Part shown: positions 12,528-24,250 of the stretch, in pieces
Layout: the number at the start of each line of letters is the position of its first letter
Position numbering within the stretch: position 1 is the first letter of the stretch
Assembly (NCBI GenBank): GCA_009667805.1
Contig: CM019064.1
Span: forward strand, 78,056,400-78,120,399
Length of the DNA stretch: 64,000 nucleotides
Direction of reading: 5' to 3'
DNA from: Leptobrachium leishanense
Lineage: Eukaryota; Chordata; Amphibia; Anura; Megophryidae
Notes under the pieces: model-generated
Told to the model about the DNA's origin: nothing
Seen by the model: only the letters and a program-made list of their open reading frames with translations
Databases searched by the model: none
Program-made: the position numbers and the translations under genes

Positions 12528-13078
12528 TGGGTCTTATTCAGAGAGCTCTCTTACTCTCTCGTTCCTGGCACTTCCCTGCACTTCAGGGAATCAAAGTTCC
12601 CCACCCTGCGGTGAATTCAGCATTCACTGCAAGGTCCCCGGAGTGCAGGGAAAACCTGTCGCAAACCCGCCGCAAGCCTGCTGAAAACCCGCTGGAACTG
12701 CCACAAAAAAACACGCCAAACACGTCTGAAAAAGCCGACGAGCTGCCGATCACAGCGCAGGCCAGTCGCTGGAAAAAAGCCGACAAGCCGATGAACAGGG
12801 TTAAAAAAAAAAAAAAAAAAGTAAACAATTTTGAAAGTGTCAAAATTGAAACGCTGTTTGCAAAAAAACTACTGAACGAAAATGCCTGAAATTAACATAT
12901 ATGGTCCTATGAATGATAATAAAAAGTTCTGTTACTGAAAAAAGAAGAAACGCTTAACAAAAATTTGGCGAACTGTCTGCCCTTTGTAAAGCCGAATGGC
13001 ACCAAAATGTCACCATATGGGGAAATTCCCTGTTCAGTGACATTTTGGGACCAGATAGTCTCTCCCTGAGTAAGCCCT
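12528..13078 (+). mobile_element. Family 1 non-autonomous element, copy C
   Basis: Starts GGGTCTTATTCAGAGAGC and ends near ACCAGATAGTCTCTCCCTGA. It is shorter than copy B because the TAAAAAATCAATAAAGAG section is deleted. It contains an 18-bp A run near 12804. Non-coding. Confidence 0.7.
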
Positions 13079-13080
13079 AA

Positions 13081-14444
13081 TGTGTATTTCTCACATGAAA
13101 ACTCAAAAGCTGCTTTCACCCATTTGCCCACAAACATCTCAAGACTCTGCTATGTAGTTCAAATGGTCCATATCTTTTCACTGGTCTCACCTTTTAATTT
13201 TTCCCTAAACTTTCTTCTGTGTTGCTTCTTTCTATATGTAAAATGCACGGCAGAACTTTTGTTTGTACTGCTTTAGGAAGAATGAAATGTATCTAATTTG
13301 TAACTATATAATTTCAAGAAACTTTGATGTTGGCTTGAAATTTTAACTTAAAACTACCAAGATGTTTTCTATAAAACCACTTGCCGGACCCAGTGGATTT
13401 ATGGAATACGACTTTCCCTTTTAGATAGTGTAAAAATGAATGTATTCTTCGTAAGATTTATTTTAAAGAGAGTATGCGTATTTGACAGGCAGAGGGCTCC
13501 CCTGCTGGCCATAAAGCATACCTACATGTGCAATAATACAGCAGGGGTTACCTCTTTCCCTGAAGGAAAAAAATAGTAGCCAAGCTGTTCAAACAGCTTC
13601 AACAACTCCTCAATGAAAGTCTATGGGGATTTGGGAGTATTCAGATGTCCACTACGAAAGGTCCAAACGTGGGCTAGGTTAGAAAACAAAAAAAGGTCAG
13701 ACTGAATAGAATCTGCTCAAAGTGGCAGTGGTTTTTCATTTTATTTATTTGTCAAGTATCAGTCTAATCCAGTCATTTCAAGTCTGCAGTTAACTGCAAG
13801 GGAGTTGCAAATTTCTCAAAGTAGCATGTTCTGAGTTTACTCTTAACCCATTACCGCCAGGCGGGTTGTGCCACGAGTCATTGGCTGCAGGGGGGTGGCT
13901 TGAGTTCAGGCCGTCTAGCGACAGCGAATGATGTGCGGTGCGCACTCGCTGGTGGGCAGTCCATAAGACACTAGCGAGGCGTGCCATCTCTGATTCTCCC
14001 GCTGCAGGGACGGCATAGTACTCCCCGCAGGGTTAAGAGGTTAATTATGACTTTAAATAATAACATTGTGGATTTTTGCACAACTGCAAGCAGAGCTCCT
14101 TTTAAATATCTGTTGGCAACCTGGACTTATGTTGACAGATCTCAAAAACAAACACATTAGCCCGGTGGCATGTCATGATCCTGGAACCTTTATCATTACA
14201 GAGTTGATCAATATGACATTAGCAGGAAAACAAACCCAGATATGTGTAGCGTATCAGTAATGCGACACAGCAGAAAGGAAACTACCTTTTATATGAGTGA
14301 TTGGCCTCTTTCTTATATTTATTTGAACAAACTTGCTATTTTAATCTTCGTTATTGAAACATGACCATAACAGTCTTAAATAATAGGATTAGTCACATTA
14401 AAAGGAACATTTTATTATTACAGCAACAACGGCTAAAATTCCAA
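13081..14444. other. No gene recognised
   Basis: Mostly AT-rich. A small segment at about 13.84-14.03 kb runs from TTAACCCATTACCGCC to GCAGGGTTAAG and may be a short TTAA-type element. No coding support. Confidence 0.4.
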
Positions 14445-15191
14445 GGCCCCTATTACATTTTACGTGCAATTTCGTTCGTTTTTTGCGCGTATCCGTCCAG
14501 CGTTATCGTGCGAAAATTAACATAGTATTACGATCCGAACACATTTTCTCATCCGTCAAACAATAACGTTCTTAAAAACGACGCGCAAAACGTAGAGTAA
14601 TACGCGCGCAGTAACGTAGCGCATGTAAATCTGTGTGCAGACTGTTTTTTTTACGGGATTCAGCCAATCAGAATTAAGAACCTTAAATGACATCAATTTA
14701 CCTTAATTGGCTCACTTACGTTTTTGCGCCTGTCAAAGTAAATCTGTGTATACATGCTGCAGTAATAATAAAAAAAACGCACAAATTCACAATTTTATTG
14801 TTTGGGTATGTGTAGAATGTGTAACTATACTTTGCTGTATTTTTTTAATTCGTGCTGGTGTTTTTCGTTTCGGCCAGAACGTTCCGATTTGCAGTTTCCA
14901 CCAGCTTTTCAAAGACGTTAAAATTATGCGCGCAAACGTTGTTTGTAAAAAGATGCGCATCGATTGTAATACCATCCGCGCACCAGCGAACGAATGAATT
15001 TGCGCTCACAATGTTAAGTATAGGACGCGCACAGTTCATCACGCTCGCGCAAGTCCATCCGCGTTAAACGATAACGCGCATCGTTTGTGCAAACGTTGTA
15101 ATACGACGTTCAGCGCAAAAGGGTTTTGCCCCTCGCGCAAATGCACATTTGCGCGCACAAAACCAAATGCGCGAAGAATGTAATAGGGGCC
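14445..15191. mobile_element. CpG-rich inverted-repeat element
   Basis: The ends are exact inverted copies (GGCCCCTATTACATT and AATGTAATAGGGGCC). The 747-bp interior is unusually rich in CG, GCGC and AACGTT words compared with its surroundings, and complementary short words recur on both sides. No transposase frame. The target duplication is unclear, so the superfamily is unassigned. Confidence 0.7.
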
Positions 15192-15366
15192 CAGATGTTT
15201 GAGAACTACATTTCAAATGAAGCGTAAAAGGCATCGTGCATTTCTGAACTATATCAACAACTATTGGTAATCATTAATCTCGAAAAACTGATAAAATATA
15301 TATAAATATTAACATCCTAACAAAGTTTGACAATATTTCTTTTTTGATATTTAACTAAAACACTTT
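15192..15366. other. Short spacer
   Basis: AT-rich spacer between two inverted-repeat elements. Nothing recognised. Confidence 0.4.
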
Positions 15367-16350
15367 GGGCCCTATTCCACTCTTGACACTAAGAGGGAGC
15401 CCGTAAGGACAAAAATCGTTGCGGGTTGATTTTCCTTATCGGCTCCCTTTCAACGTACCTATTTAGTTCCAGCAAGCGCAGGGTGATACCGGCAGCAATG
15501 CCATGCGGCACTACAGGTATTGGCTCCTAGAGTCCATAAGACTGCAAGGAGCCCAGTGTGTCCCTGCTGCATTCATGCACTTACGGGATCGCGCAGGAGC
15601 CGCGGATGAAAAGCAGAGGGACACTGAAAATGATTTTGTAGCCAATTTCTCGTTGTTTGTGGCTAGAGGAAGCAGCGGAATGCGTTGTCCTCTCCATCGT
15701 GGGATGAGAGGTGAGTAAGGGATTTATTTTATTGTGTTAAGGGAATTTTCAAAAGCAAAATCAATTAACACCAAGTTTTAGGAGTTGGTATTTCTTTGAT
15801 AACATGGATTAGCTCATTCCTCTAGTCCAAAGTAATACCTCCTATACAAGATATAAGAGTTGTTAATTTATATTTGGGACAGACTATGCCCGAGCCATAA
15901 GCAAAGCTTGCGGCAAGGAAAGAATAGATTGTCCAGCTGTTAGGATATTGGCTGGAGCTGATCTGTATATCAGCTCAAGGTGATATCTTAGGTCGTTTAG
16001 CGTTTTTAAGAGTGGAAGGAACGTCCATGAGAGTGGACGTTCCTTCCACTCTGACACCCGTCTGGCTGCCTTGCTGAGCGCAGTTAGTGCACTCAGCGCT
16101 GCAAGGCTCGATCCTCCTATGGAGAATCGCACTTTGCAGCTCCGTTGAACGCACATCATAGCGCTTCGATGGGGAGGCTTTCAAAACGTCCACAGCACGC
16201 AGGCTGTGCAATTCTGCGCACACTACAGCGTGAGACCAACCCCGTCGAAGCGTCACAACGCTGCAACGGACGCCGGGAGGCACGTCAGTACGGGCGTACA
16301 TAGTGAACACTTCTGACCCCGGCCTTAAGGGCGAAAGGGGAATAAGGCCC
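15367..16350. mobile_element. Inverted-repeat element with internal hairpin
   Basis: Ends GGGCCCTATTCCAC and the complement of GGGCCTTATTCCCC. A hairpin at about 16009-16052 pairs AGAGTGGAAGGAACGTCCA with TGGACGTTCCTTCCACTCT. The interior shares motifs with the diverged copy near 11.9-12.3 kb. The frames inside (15503, 15975) have no recognisable domain. About 984 bp. Confidence 0.55.
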
Positions 16351-16966
16351 TTTGTGTAATACATGCCACTGACGTAGATACGCAATTGACTTACATGTTG
16401 AATAGTACCTTTATAAAGATTTTAGAATATATATATATATATATATAACTGTGCGTGTTAAACACTAAATATATCAAATTGTTTTATAGTAGATCTTGTT
16501 TTTTTACACCCAAAAAAAATTAATTATTCAGTATATTCTTGGTGCTTCAAATGCATTTCACAAACAGCTGGGAAGCTAAGTCACGAAAAGCTTTTAGAAT
16601 CAATTATCCAGCGGTAGAAGGTGATCGTCTGATCTCTATGCTAGTCATTGGTAGAAAAAGTAGCCCATATATCATTTAAGTATCTAATTTAACTATGCTA
16701 TATAACTATTCCATCACATGCCTACTTACACAAAGTGTAAAAAAAAGATATATAACCATAAACAATAGTACTCAAGTGCTGGAAAAGCTGAGCTCTGGAA
16801 TTACAAATTGCCCATCATACTTTGCTACCAAAAATATCAAAGGTTGCCTGTCTTCACTGGAGAACGCAAATAATAAGTGTTTGCTAGCATGATGCTAGCT
16901 TCCTGATCTCTATGCGGTGCATAATGAGGTTTCAAGCTTTAAGGTGCAGACGGCCTGGATAAATAT
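16351..16966. other. Region downstream of orai2, no gene
   Basis: AT-rich with an (AT)n run near 16426-16447. It could include more orai2 3' UTR. No coding evidence. Confidence 0.4.
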
Positions 16967-17209
16967 TTTATTACTTGTGGAACTTTTCACGAACGTTAAA
17001 AAGGATATATATATATTTGATGGAAAGTGCATTATTCAGTAGAAAATATGTGTTTCATTATATTTTATTTCTTATAAATAGATTTCTTTTTTTCCTATTC
17101 TTTTTTTCAAACAGCAAATGTAGGCCACATCACCTCATAACCTCGTCTTGAAACTAGAGAACAGATCATATCAAAAGCTGCCTTATAACCTTCCTGGTGT
17201 GGAACTCCG
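16967..17209 (-). promoter_or_regulatory. orai2: orai2 3' UTR with candidate poly(A) signals
   Basis: After the stop at 17210, two AATAAA hexamers occur on the minus strand at about 17069-17064 and 16972-16967. Either could end the transcript. Vertebrate ORAI2 3' UTRs can be much longer, so the end is not fixed by this. Confidence 0.35.
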
Positions 17210-17758
17210 TCACACCACATTTATACCTCGGTCATGCCCGTCGAGCTCTACTTTTAATTTGTGGAGTTCTTCGATTTCTCTGTGGTGACGTTCTGTTTTG
17301 TGTCTCACTAGGGAACGATAAAAGTGAATTGTGAAGATGATGAAGATGATGCCCACCGGTACCATGATGATTGTAGAAACCATTGCAGAATGCCATCCTG
17401 CATTGGAGAAAGCTTTCTGCGACGCGCTGGTTTCGTTACGTACCGATGGAGAGTCTATGGGCAGGAATTTAATCCAGCACAGTAGGACAACCTCTGCGAG
17501 GAACAGTAGTATTCCAAGGGCTGTTGAGAAACCCCAAGCCAACTCTATATAAAGGTGCATTCGGTCATGGGGTGATTCGTTGACAGAGTTTAAATTGTGG
17601 ATGTTGCTCACAGCTTCTACATTGGGCAGAATACATGTGCTGATCAGTAGTGCAAAGAGGTGAACGGCAACAAGTACTGTGGTACAAGCACTGAAAGCAA
17701 TGAGCAACAGTTGCGGATACTCATATTTCATTTCCAACTGGACCTCTACCATTGCAAC
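17210..17758 (-). CDS. orai2: ORAI2 calcium channel subunit, second (last) coding exon
   Basis: This exon encodes residues 76-257 of a four-pass plasma-membrane subunit of the store-operated (CRAC) calcium channel, opened by STIM proteins. Seen: acceptor CAG on the minus strand, then VAMVEVQLE, which carries the pore glutamate (E80, equivalent to ORAI1 E106). TM2 starts at [22 protein letters not shown]3 contains [22 protein letters not shown]4 is [19 protein letters not shown], and the C-terminal helix [14 protein letters not shown] would bind STIM. The 2-3 and 3-4 loops are short, as in ORAI2. The complete protein would be 257 residues, against 254 for human ORAI2. The frame is clean. ORAI1 and ORAI3 fit less well because of the short N terminus, short 3-4 loop and C terminus. 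A CR1-like LINE begins about 80 bp upstream of the acceptor. Confidence 0.96.
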   Translation of the reverse strand, partial: VAMVEVQLEMKYEYPQLLLIAFSACTTVLVAVHLFALLISTCILPNVEAVSNIHNLNSVNESPHDRMHLYIELAWGFSTALGILLFLAEVVLLCWIKFLPIDSPSVRNETSASQKAFSNAGWHSAMVSTIIMVPVGIIFIIFTIHFYRSLVRHKTERHHREIEELHKLKVELDGHDRGINVV

Positions 17759-17836
17759 CTGGAAAGAAAAGAAAAAAAATTGAGACAATTACAATAAGCT
17801 AGGTAACAATATTATTGTTTATTTAAAGGAAGCATT

Positions 17837-19872
17837 ATTGAAGGCCACAGGCAATTGCATTCGGCTTGTTAGCAAAAACAAAAAAGGGAAGAAACCACTG
17901 TGGTACTCTGCAGAAGTGGCCAAAATAGTGAAGAACAAAAAGACAGCATTCAATAATTATAAAACAACTCAGGCAAACCTATAAGATTAGGCAGAAAGAG
18001 GCAAAGCAGTTTATAAGAGCTTCCAAAGCACACGCAGAAGAGAAAATAGCACAGTCAGTAAAAAAAGGGGACAAAACATTTTTTAGATACATAAACGAGA
18101 AAAGAAAAGTAAAACAAGGATTAGTTAGATTAAAAACAAAGGAAGGAAGGTATGTAGAAGAGGATAAAAGTCTTGCTGACTGCCTCAATGAATATTTTTG
18201 TTCAGTCTTTGCAGAAGAAAAGGAAGGAAAGGGACCTCAGTTAGGAGGAAACACTAACGAGACATTTACATATCAGTTTACAGAGGAGGTTCTACAGCAG
18301 CTGTCTAAAGTAAAGACAAACAAGTCAATGGGGCCTGATGGGATCCACCCTAAATTATTAAAAGAGCTCAGTGATGTAATAGCAAAACCGTTAACAGATT
18401 TATTTAACCAATCCTTGCTAACGGGAGTCGTCCCAGAAGACTGGAAATTAGCAAATGTTGTGCCCATTTACAAGAAGGGTAGTAGGGAGGAATCGGGGAA
18501 CTATAGGCCATTTAGTCTTATGTCAGTAGTGGGGAAATTAATGGAAACCATGTTAAAGGAAAGGATTGTTGAACATCTAAAAACACATAGATTACAGGAT
18601 CAGAAACAACATGGGTTTACCTCAGGGAGATCATGCCAAACTAATCTTATTGATTTTTTTGATTGGGTAACAAACATAATAGACACAGGTGGTGCAGTAG
18701 ACATTGCTTATTTAGATTTCAGTAAGGCTTTTGATACTGTTCCGCATAGAAGGCTTATCAATAAATTGCAATCTTTGAGCTTGGATTCCAATATTGTTGA
18801 ATGGATTAGGCAGTGGCTGAGTGACAGGCAACAGAGGGTTGTGGTAAATGGAGTTTATTCGGCGCAAGGTCTTGTTACCAGTGGGGTACCTCAGGGGTCA
18901 GTACTTGGACCCATTCTCTTTAATATTTTTATAAGTGATATTGCAGAAGGTATTAATGGAAAAGTATGTCTTTTTGCTGATGACACAAAGATTTGCAACA
19001 GGGTTGACGTTCCTGGAGGGCTCAGCCAAATGACAAATGATTTAGGTAAACTAAAAAAATGGTCGGAGCTGTGGCAATTGAGTTTTAATGTGGATAAGTG
19101 CAAGATAATGCACCTGGGACGTAAAAACCCAAGGGCTGAATATAGAATATTTGATACAGTCCTAACCTCAACATCTGAGGAAAGGGATTTAGGGGTTATT
19201 ATTTCAGAGGATCTAAGGGTAAGTAGTCAATGTAATAGAGCAGCAGGAATTGCTATCAGAATGCTTGGTTGTGTAGGGAGAGGTATTAGCAGTAGGAAAA
19301 GGGAAGTGCTCATGCCACTGTACAGAGCACTGGTGAGACCTCACTTGGAGTACTGTGTGCAGTACTGGAGACCGTATCTCCAGAAAGATATAGACATCTT
19401 AGAGAGAGTTCAGAGAAGGGCTACTAAAATGGTGTACGGCTTGAAGGAGAAAAGTTACCAGGAAAGACTTAATGATCTTAACATGTACAGCTTGGAAAAA
19501 GACGAGACAGAGGAGATATGATAGAAACATTTAAATACGTAAAGGGAATCCACAAGGTAGAGGAAGGGAGTATATTTAAAAGGAAACAAAGTAGCAAAAC
19601 AAGAGGACATAGTCTTAGATTAGAGGGGCAAAGGTTTAAAAGTAACATCAGGAAGCATTATTTTACTGAGAGGGTGGTGCATACATGGAACAGCCTTCCA
19701 GTTGAAGTGGTTGAGGCCAAAACAGTAATTGAATTTAAGCAAGCATGGGATAGGCATAAGGCTATCCTAAACAAAAGATAAATCCAGGTAAAGTATCCCT
19801 GTAATTGGGCAGACTAGATGGGCCGAAAGGTTCTTATCTGCCGACATTTTTCTATGTTTCTATGTTTCTACC
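17837..19872 (+). mobile_element. CR1-like non-LTR retrotransposon, 5'-truncated
   Basis: About 2 kb of a LINE covering reverse transcriptase and the 3' end. It ends in an octamer tail TTTCTATGTTTCTATG (about 19850-19870), which resembles the octamer tails of CR1 elements; poly-A is absent. It lies antisense to orai2 in the intron, starting about 80 bp from the last exon. A near-identical 3' piece lies at 22.43-22.85 kb on the other strand, so the family was recently active. The 5' boundary is approximate. Confidence 0.85.
17886..19781 (+). pseudogene. CR1-like reverse transcriptase, frameshifted
   Basis: Reading from KKPLWYSAEVAKIV, the frame breaks near 17980 (a stop or shift after QANL), then stays open to 19521. 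RT motifs in order: MGPDGIHPKLLKE, NYRPFSLMSVVGKLMET, HGFTSGRSC, YLDFSKAFDTVPH, SGVPQGSVLGPILFNIF, catalytic LFADDTKI, and a C-terminal LVRPHLEYCVQYWRPY thumb region. At 19500-19518 a small indel moves the frame, and the protein continues as MIETFKYVKGIHKVEEGS to the stop at 19779-19781. No endonuclease domain remains because of 5' truncation. Non-functional. Confidence 0.88.
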
Positions 19873-20710
19873 CTTTATTTTCTCATAACATTCACCGCAC
19901 ATAACGTTTTCCCTGTCTGTCCATCTACCCTCACCTCATCATTCCATTTGCATTGGTTCCTCTCTACTTCCTTCCCTTCTCTCAAACCAGACATTTCTAA
20001 TCCACTTCTACGCTTTCTCTCTGCCCACTTGTCCATTAAAAACAAAACCACTTTATAAAACATATGCTGCTGTTTTTGTGTATTTAAAGTAATTGCATGT
20101 AAATGGAAAAATAAAGTTAGGCTTTTTTATCTCCTGTTTCCATTTTGTGGATTTTTATCATGATGTAACATTTACCAAAATCGTATGGTGAGTTTTACTT
20201 TACAGCTGTGGTTTAGCTTCTACAGTATTTAACAGTCAATGGGGTGGGGGAGTGACTGTTTAAAGAAAGCTGCAGGGGGCTATCGGGTGATGTATGCTGC
20301 TTGAGATAAGAGCAGGCAGCTGAATGAGATACGAGAGGGAGCTTAAAATACTTCTAATCTACCCCTGGTGATGTCCTTTGAATACATCCCACACAACACA
20401 ATGCTGTGTGTCAGATTCCATGACTAGAAACCCACAGAGCCCATTCAGTGCTCAATGCCACATAGGGAGGAGAACCTGCTGTAAAGATACTGGGGGAGGG
20501 GCAGTTTACAAAACGAAAATAAATAACAAAATGAATGCACCCAATGTCACATATAGAGTAAAATATTAATATTACTAACTAAATATGCAAGAGAAAAACA
20601 AAGCACATGTAAGATATCAGCAACATCAAATAAACACAAAAAGGATATTTCATTTTTTGGTGGTAGTGGCCCTTTAAGGTCTGCCCAGTTGATGTTTGCT
20701 AATAACTATA
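19873..20710. other. orai2 intron, no gene
   Basis: A GGTAGTGGCCCTTTAAGG block near 20670 looks like the end of a transposon whose partner I cannot place. Otherwise unrecognised. Confidence 0.4.
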
Positions 20711-21540
20711 GGGGTGATTCATAGTCAATGACATTCCGGTGCTCTTTTGTTCCCCACCTTTCAGGAAATCAAATTCCCCGACCCTGCGGTAAATCCAGCA
20801 TTCACTGCAGGGTACCTGAATTGAAAAAAACAAAACGCTGCAAAATCACCAAAATTATCAGATCCGCTCCAATAAGCCTCTGGGAACCCGTCGGGAGACA
20901 TTGGATTCAATCCGATAAGCCACTGAAAACCCGCTGAACGCGTCTGAATAAAGCCAACGATCCGTCGAACACAGTGCCGACTAGCCGCCGGAAAAATGCA
21001 GAAAAGCCGATGAACAGGGTAAGAAAAAAAAACAACAAAACGATTGAAACTTTCAAAATTTTAAACGCTGTTTGCAAAAAAACTACTGGAGGAAAATGTC
21101 TGGAATTAAACATATAAAAGGTCCTATGAATAATAACAAAAAGGTCTGTTACAGAAAATAAAAAAACGGAAAAATTTTTTGCCGGAAAATGCCTACAAAA
21201 TCCTTAAAAAATAAAATATGTTGACTAAAAACGGGAATATTGTTAACATTGAAACCTATGGACTTCGCCTAATAAAACCTGCCGAATGAAACCACCGAAC
21301 ATCAGGGCATTTCACTGACATTTCTCTGCTAGTCAGTGTTCTCTCTGAATAGGTTAACCATTGCTTTTCTATGAAGATTTCACCGCTCCCGAAGATCACC
21401 TGTACTTCGTTGTCGATTCCAATATTTTGAAAATTGACAGCTTTTTGAATAACCGAATGGCCCCGAAATTGCACCATATGGGAAAAATTCACCATTCGGT
21501 GCAATTTCAGGGCCAGTTTTGCTCTCTTTGAATAACCCCT
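20711..21540 (+). mobile_element. Family 1 non-autonomous element, copy D
   Basis: About 830 bp, from GGGGTGATTCATAGTC to CTCTCTTTGAATAACCCCT. Both termini are present as inverted copies (GGGGTTATTCAAAGAGAG type), giving the best view of the family's ends. Non-coding. Confidence 0.75.
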
Positions 21541-22427
21541 TGTGGTTTTTGGTTACTAATTTTCATCATAAATACGTATATGCCGCCTGCTGGTTGATTA
21601 GATCTCTTACCTGGTGACCAACCGTTACTGTTTCGGCTCCGTATTTAGAGACCCTTTTGTTTTTCACTTTTTGGTTTCTCACCTTAATGTTTGCATGGTT
21701 GTTTTTTTGGTTCATTGTATTTATTTGTAAATTGTAATTTGCTTGGTGACATTTGCCGTGATTTATCTATTTGTGTGCTTTTTAGCTTTTACAATCTTGA
21801 CAATGGTATCACATGCTGGCCTTATACGTTCAGAACAACCTGTTCTATGATTATACTTGTACATTTGGCCGGTGTGATACAACAGCAGGAAACCTGCCAA
21901 GGGGCAGAAACGCTATCCAATGTGCGAATCAGATTACTGTGGTTTTGCTGAATTGTGTTTAAATGTCTTGTTTAGCTTCTTAGCTTTGGAAAATGATAGG
22001 GTGGCAGATTTAATCTTAAAAAATAAACCGGGATGTAAGCAAAGCGCTTTTTTTATGTTTTAATGCTTCACAACCTAAATTGCAGTTTTTGTTTCTGTAA
22101 ATAAACACGTGTTCAGCACCAACTGATATTGACTAGCCTATCAAATGTCCTAAAACCCACAATCCTTTGCAAAGTCATTATCTCTTCTGCCAAAAGCAAA
22201 CATGCATGATCAAACTCGCTGAACTAATGTGTTCATTGGATTTAGATTAAATAAAACTTTGTGGAGAGATGCTGGAGTGTCAAGTGCCCAGATGGAAAAA
22301 AAAATGATACGATTTTCAGATCATCATTAGCTTTAACTATTTAATCATTTTATTAACAATACATAATTGGACACTCTAGGTAGCCATGTAGGGCACTTAC
22401 CAGACTATAGGAAAGCCTGGTAACAGT
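21541..22427. other. orai2 intron, no gene
   Basis: AT-rich, no transposon or coding signal recognised. Confidence 0.4.
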
Positions 22428-22845
22428 AGTAAACATAGAAACATAGAAAATGTCGGCAGATAAGAACCTTTCGTCCCATCTAGTCTGCCCAATTACATGG
22501 ATACTTAACCTGGATTTATCTTTTGTTTAGGATAGCCTTATGCCTATCCCATGCTTGCTTAAATTCAATCACTGTTTTACCCTCTACCACTTCAACTGGA
22601 AGACTGTTCCATGTATCCACCACCCTCTCAGTAAAATAATGCTTTCTGATGTTACTTTTAAACCTTTGCCCCTCTAATCTAAGACTATGTCCTCTTGTTT
22701 TGCTACTTTGTTTCCTTTTAAATATACTCCCTTCCTCTACCTTGTGGATTCCCTTTACGTATTTAAATGTTTCTATCATATCTCCTCTGTCTCGTCTTTT
22801 TTCCCAAGCTGTACATGTTAAGTTCATTAAGCCTTTCCTGGTAAC
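22428..22845 (-). mobile_element. CR1-like LINE 3' fragment
   Basis: Inverted, near-identical copy of the last 400 bp of the element at 17.8-19.9 kb. It encodes KRRDRGDMIETFKYVKGI onward to the stop on the minus strand with a few substitutions (for example VDTWN for VHTWN). The frame that is shifted in the larger copy is uninterrupted here. The tail is ACATAGAAACATAGAAA at 22432. Its 5' side stops at the (TA)n(CA)n microsatellite. Confidence 0.88.
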
Positions 22846-22846
22846 T

Positions 22847-22847
<1 letters not shown>

Positions 22848-22880
<33 letters not shown>

Positions 22881-22881
22881 A
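22848..22881. repeat. (TA)n(CA)n microsatellite
   Basis: TATATA repeats running into CACACA repeats at the truncated 5' edge of the LINE fragment. Confidence 0.8.
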
Positions 22882-23969
22882 CATTTTTTGGACTCAGTAG
22901 TTTTCCTGGCATTCTTTCACACTATAAGCTCTGTACCCTAGTTGGAGCAAACGTTAGCTCCCGGATATGCAAGTGTTACCGCCAGGATATGTGTGCTTAA
23001 CGCATGCCACCCATATTACATACCTGAGGCTACCCCAGTTAGCGCATCGGTTTTTGCGCTAGCTTCCGGGAGCTTACTGTACTTTGCGCTTCCTATACTT
23101 AACACGGGGAGCGCAATCAATAAATAATGTTTTGATAAGTAAGGTATCACAAAGTGCTAGCTCCCGTGGCGGCAACGGTGACCCGATCTGTCACTTATAG
23201 CCGGGAGCAGAGTGAGACTGGGAACAAATAGTTCTCAATCTCAGTATGCGGCGCTGCACGATCACGCAAGATCGCACAGGGCTCATGGCCAGGAAGTGCA
23301 ACCCTCCATGGGGTCCTATGGACTCCAGTAGGTGATATTCACTGTGGAGCGGAAGCGCTACCGCGTGTATCCCAGCGGTTAACGCTGTGTTCCGGGGCGA
23401 GGTGCTCAGCTAGCGCCTGCCCCGGAATATCGCAGTAGCATGGGGACGCTATAAGAAACTCTGCTGGTGCAGATTTTACACATTAGTGTCCCCATAGTAG
23501 AGTGAGCAAGGCCCTATATGTATTAGTGCTTTTTTTGTTATGTGGACGCGTCAATCCTTTTTCTCATCCAGGGACATACTAGGGCCAAAACCTTACGAGA
23601 CAGGTCCAGCCGGAGACGTGAGTTGACAAGGGCCACCTTGGGGGTGTGCGAGCTTCATAGGGCACCCAGATCTAACAAGGAGAGCCAGCAGGATGGAGGC
23701 ACTGGGTCCTTATACAAAGAAAGGTACCCCCATGCCATTCTATTAGCCAGTCACTGCACGCAGCACTGGCTGAAGATGTCCCTCGCCCATCATGCTGTGT
23801 GCACTTCTACACCAAGAGGAGTAACGGCAGCCGCAGTGAACACGTGGGCACAAAACAGGCGATCTCTGCGCCTGGCTGGAACCTATAATCCCTGACATGC
23901 ATCAACAAGCAATGCACAGATTGGCACACTGGTGGGAGGGGGGGGGGTGCCCCAGTATTTATTTTTCAA
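22882..23969. other. Probable diverged inverted-repeat element, no gene
   Basis: 22.93-23.52 kb shares words with the element at 40.55-41.84 kb, for example a GTACTTTGCGCTTCCTATAC stretch followed by ACTTAACA, so it is likely a relative. Ends are not clear. The frame at 23542-23895 has no recognisable domain. Confidence 0.4.
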
Positions 23970-24250
23970 TGTCTGTGCCTCTGTCTTTCAGTGTTACTGT
24001 GTCAGTGCGTCTCTGTCAGAGACTTTGCTTGTCTGTCAGTGTTGTGGTAATTGTCTCAAAGCCTCTCGTTTTTGCCAGCGTGTGAATGCTTGTCGGTGTT
24101 TTTGCCTTTGTTTCTGTTTGTGTCTCTGCCTTTGTCAGTATCTGTATGTCTATGCGTTTGTCAGCATCTATGCGTGTGTCTGTTTCAGTCTGTCAGTGTC
24201 TTTGCTAGAACATTTTCAATAAATATGTCGCTATCATTGTCTTCCAGTGT
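23970..24250. repeat. GTCTCTG-rich degenerate simple repeat
   Basis: Imperfect tandem of TGTCTCTG / CTGTCAGTG words. It creates cysteine-rich open frames on the plus strand that are artefacts of the repeat. Confidence 0.7.

Noticed and set aside
15503..16385. Frames of 70-136 codons in the 15.4-16.35 kb element
   Set aside because: They overlap hairpins and inverted repeats, and no protein family is recognisable.
17210..17758. Assignment as ORAI1 or ORAI3
   Set aside because: The N terminus, short loop between TM3 and TM4, and C-terminal helix agree with ORAI2; ORAI1 and ORAI3 have a longer loop and different termini.
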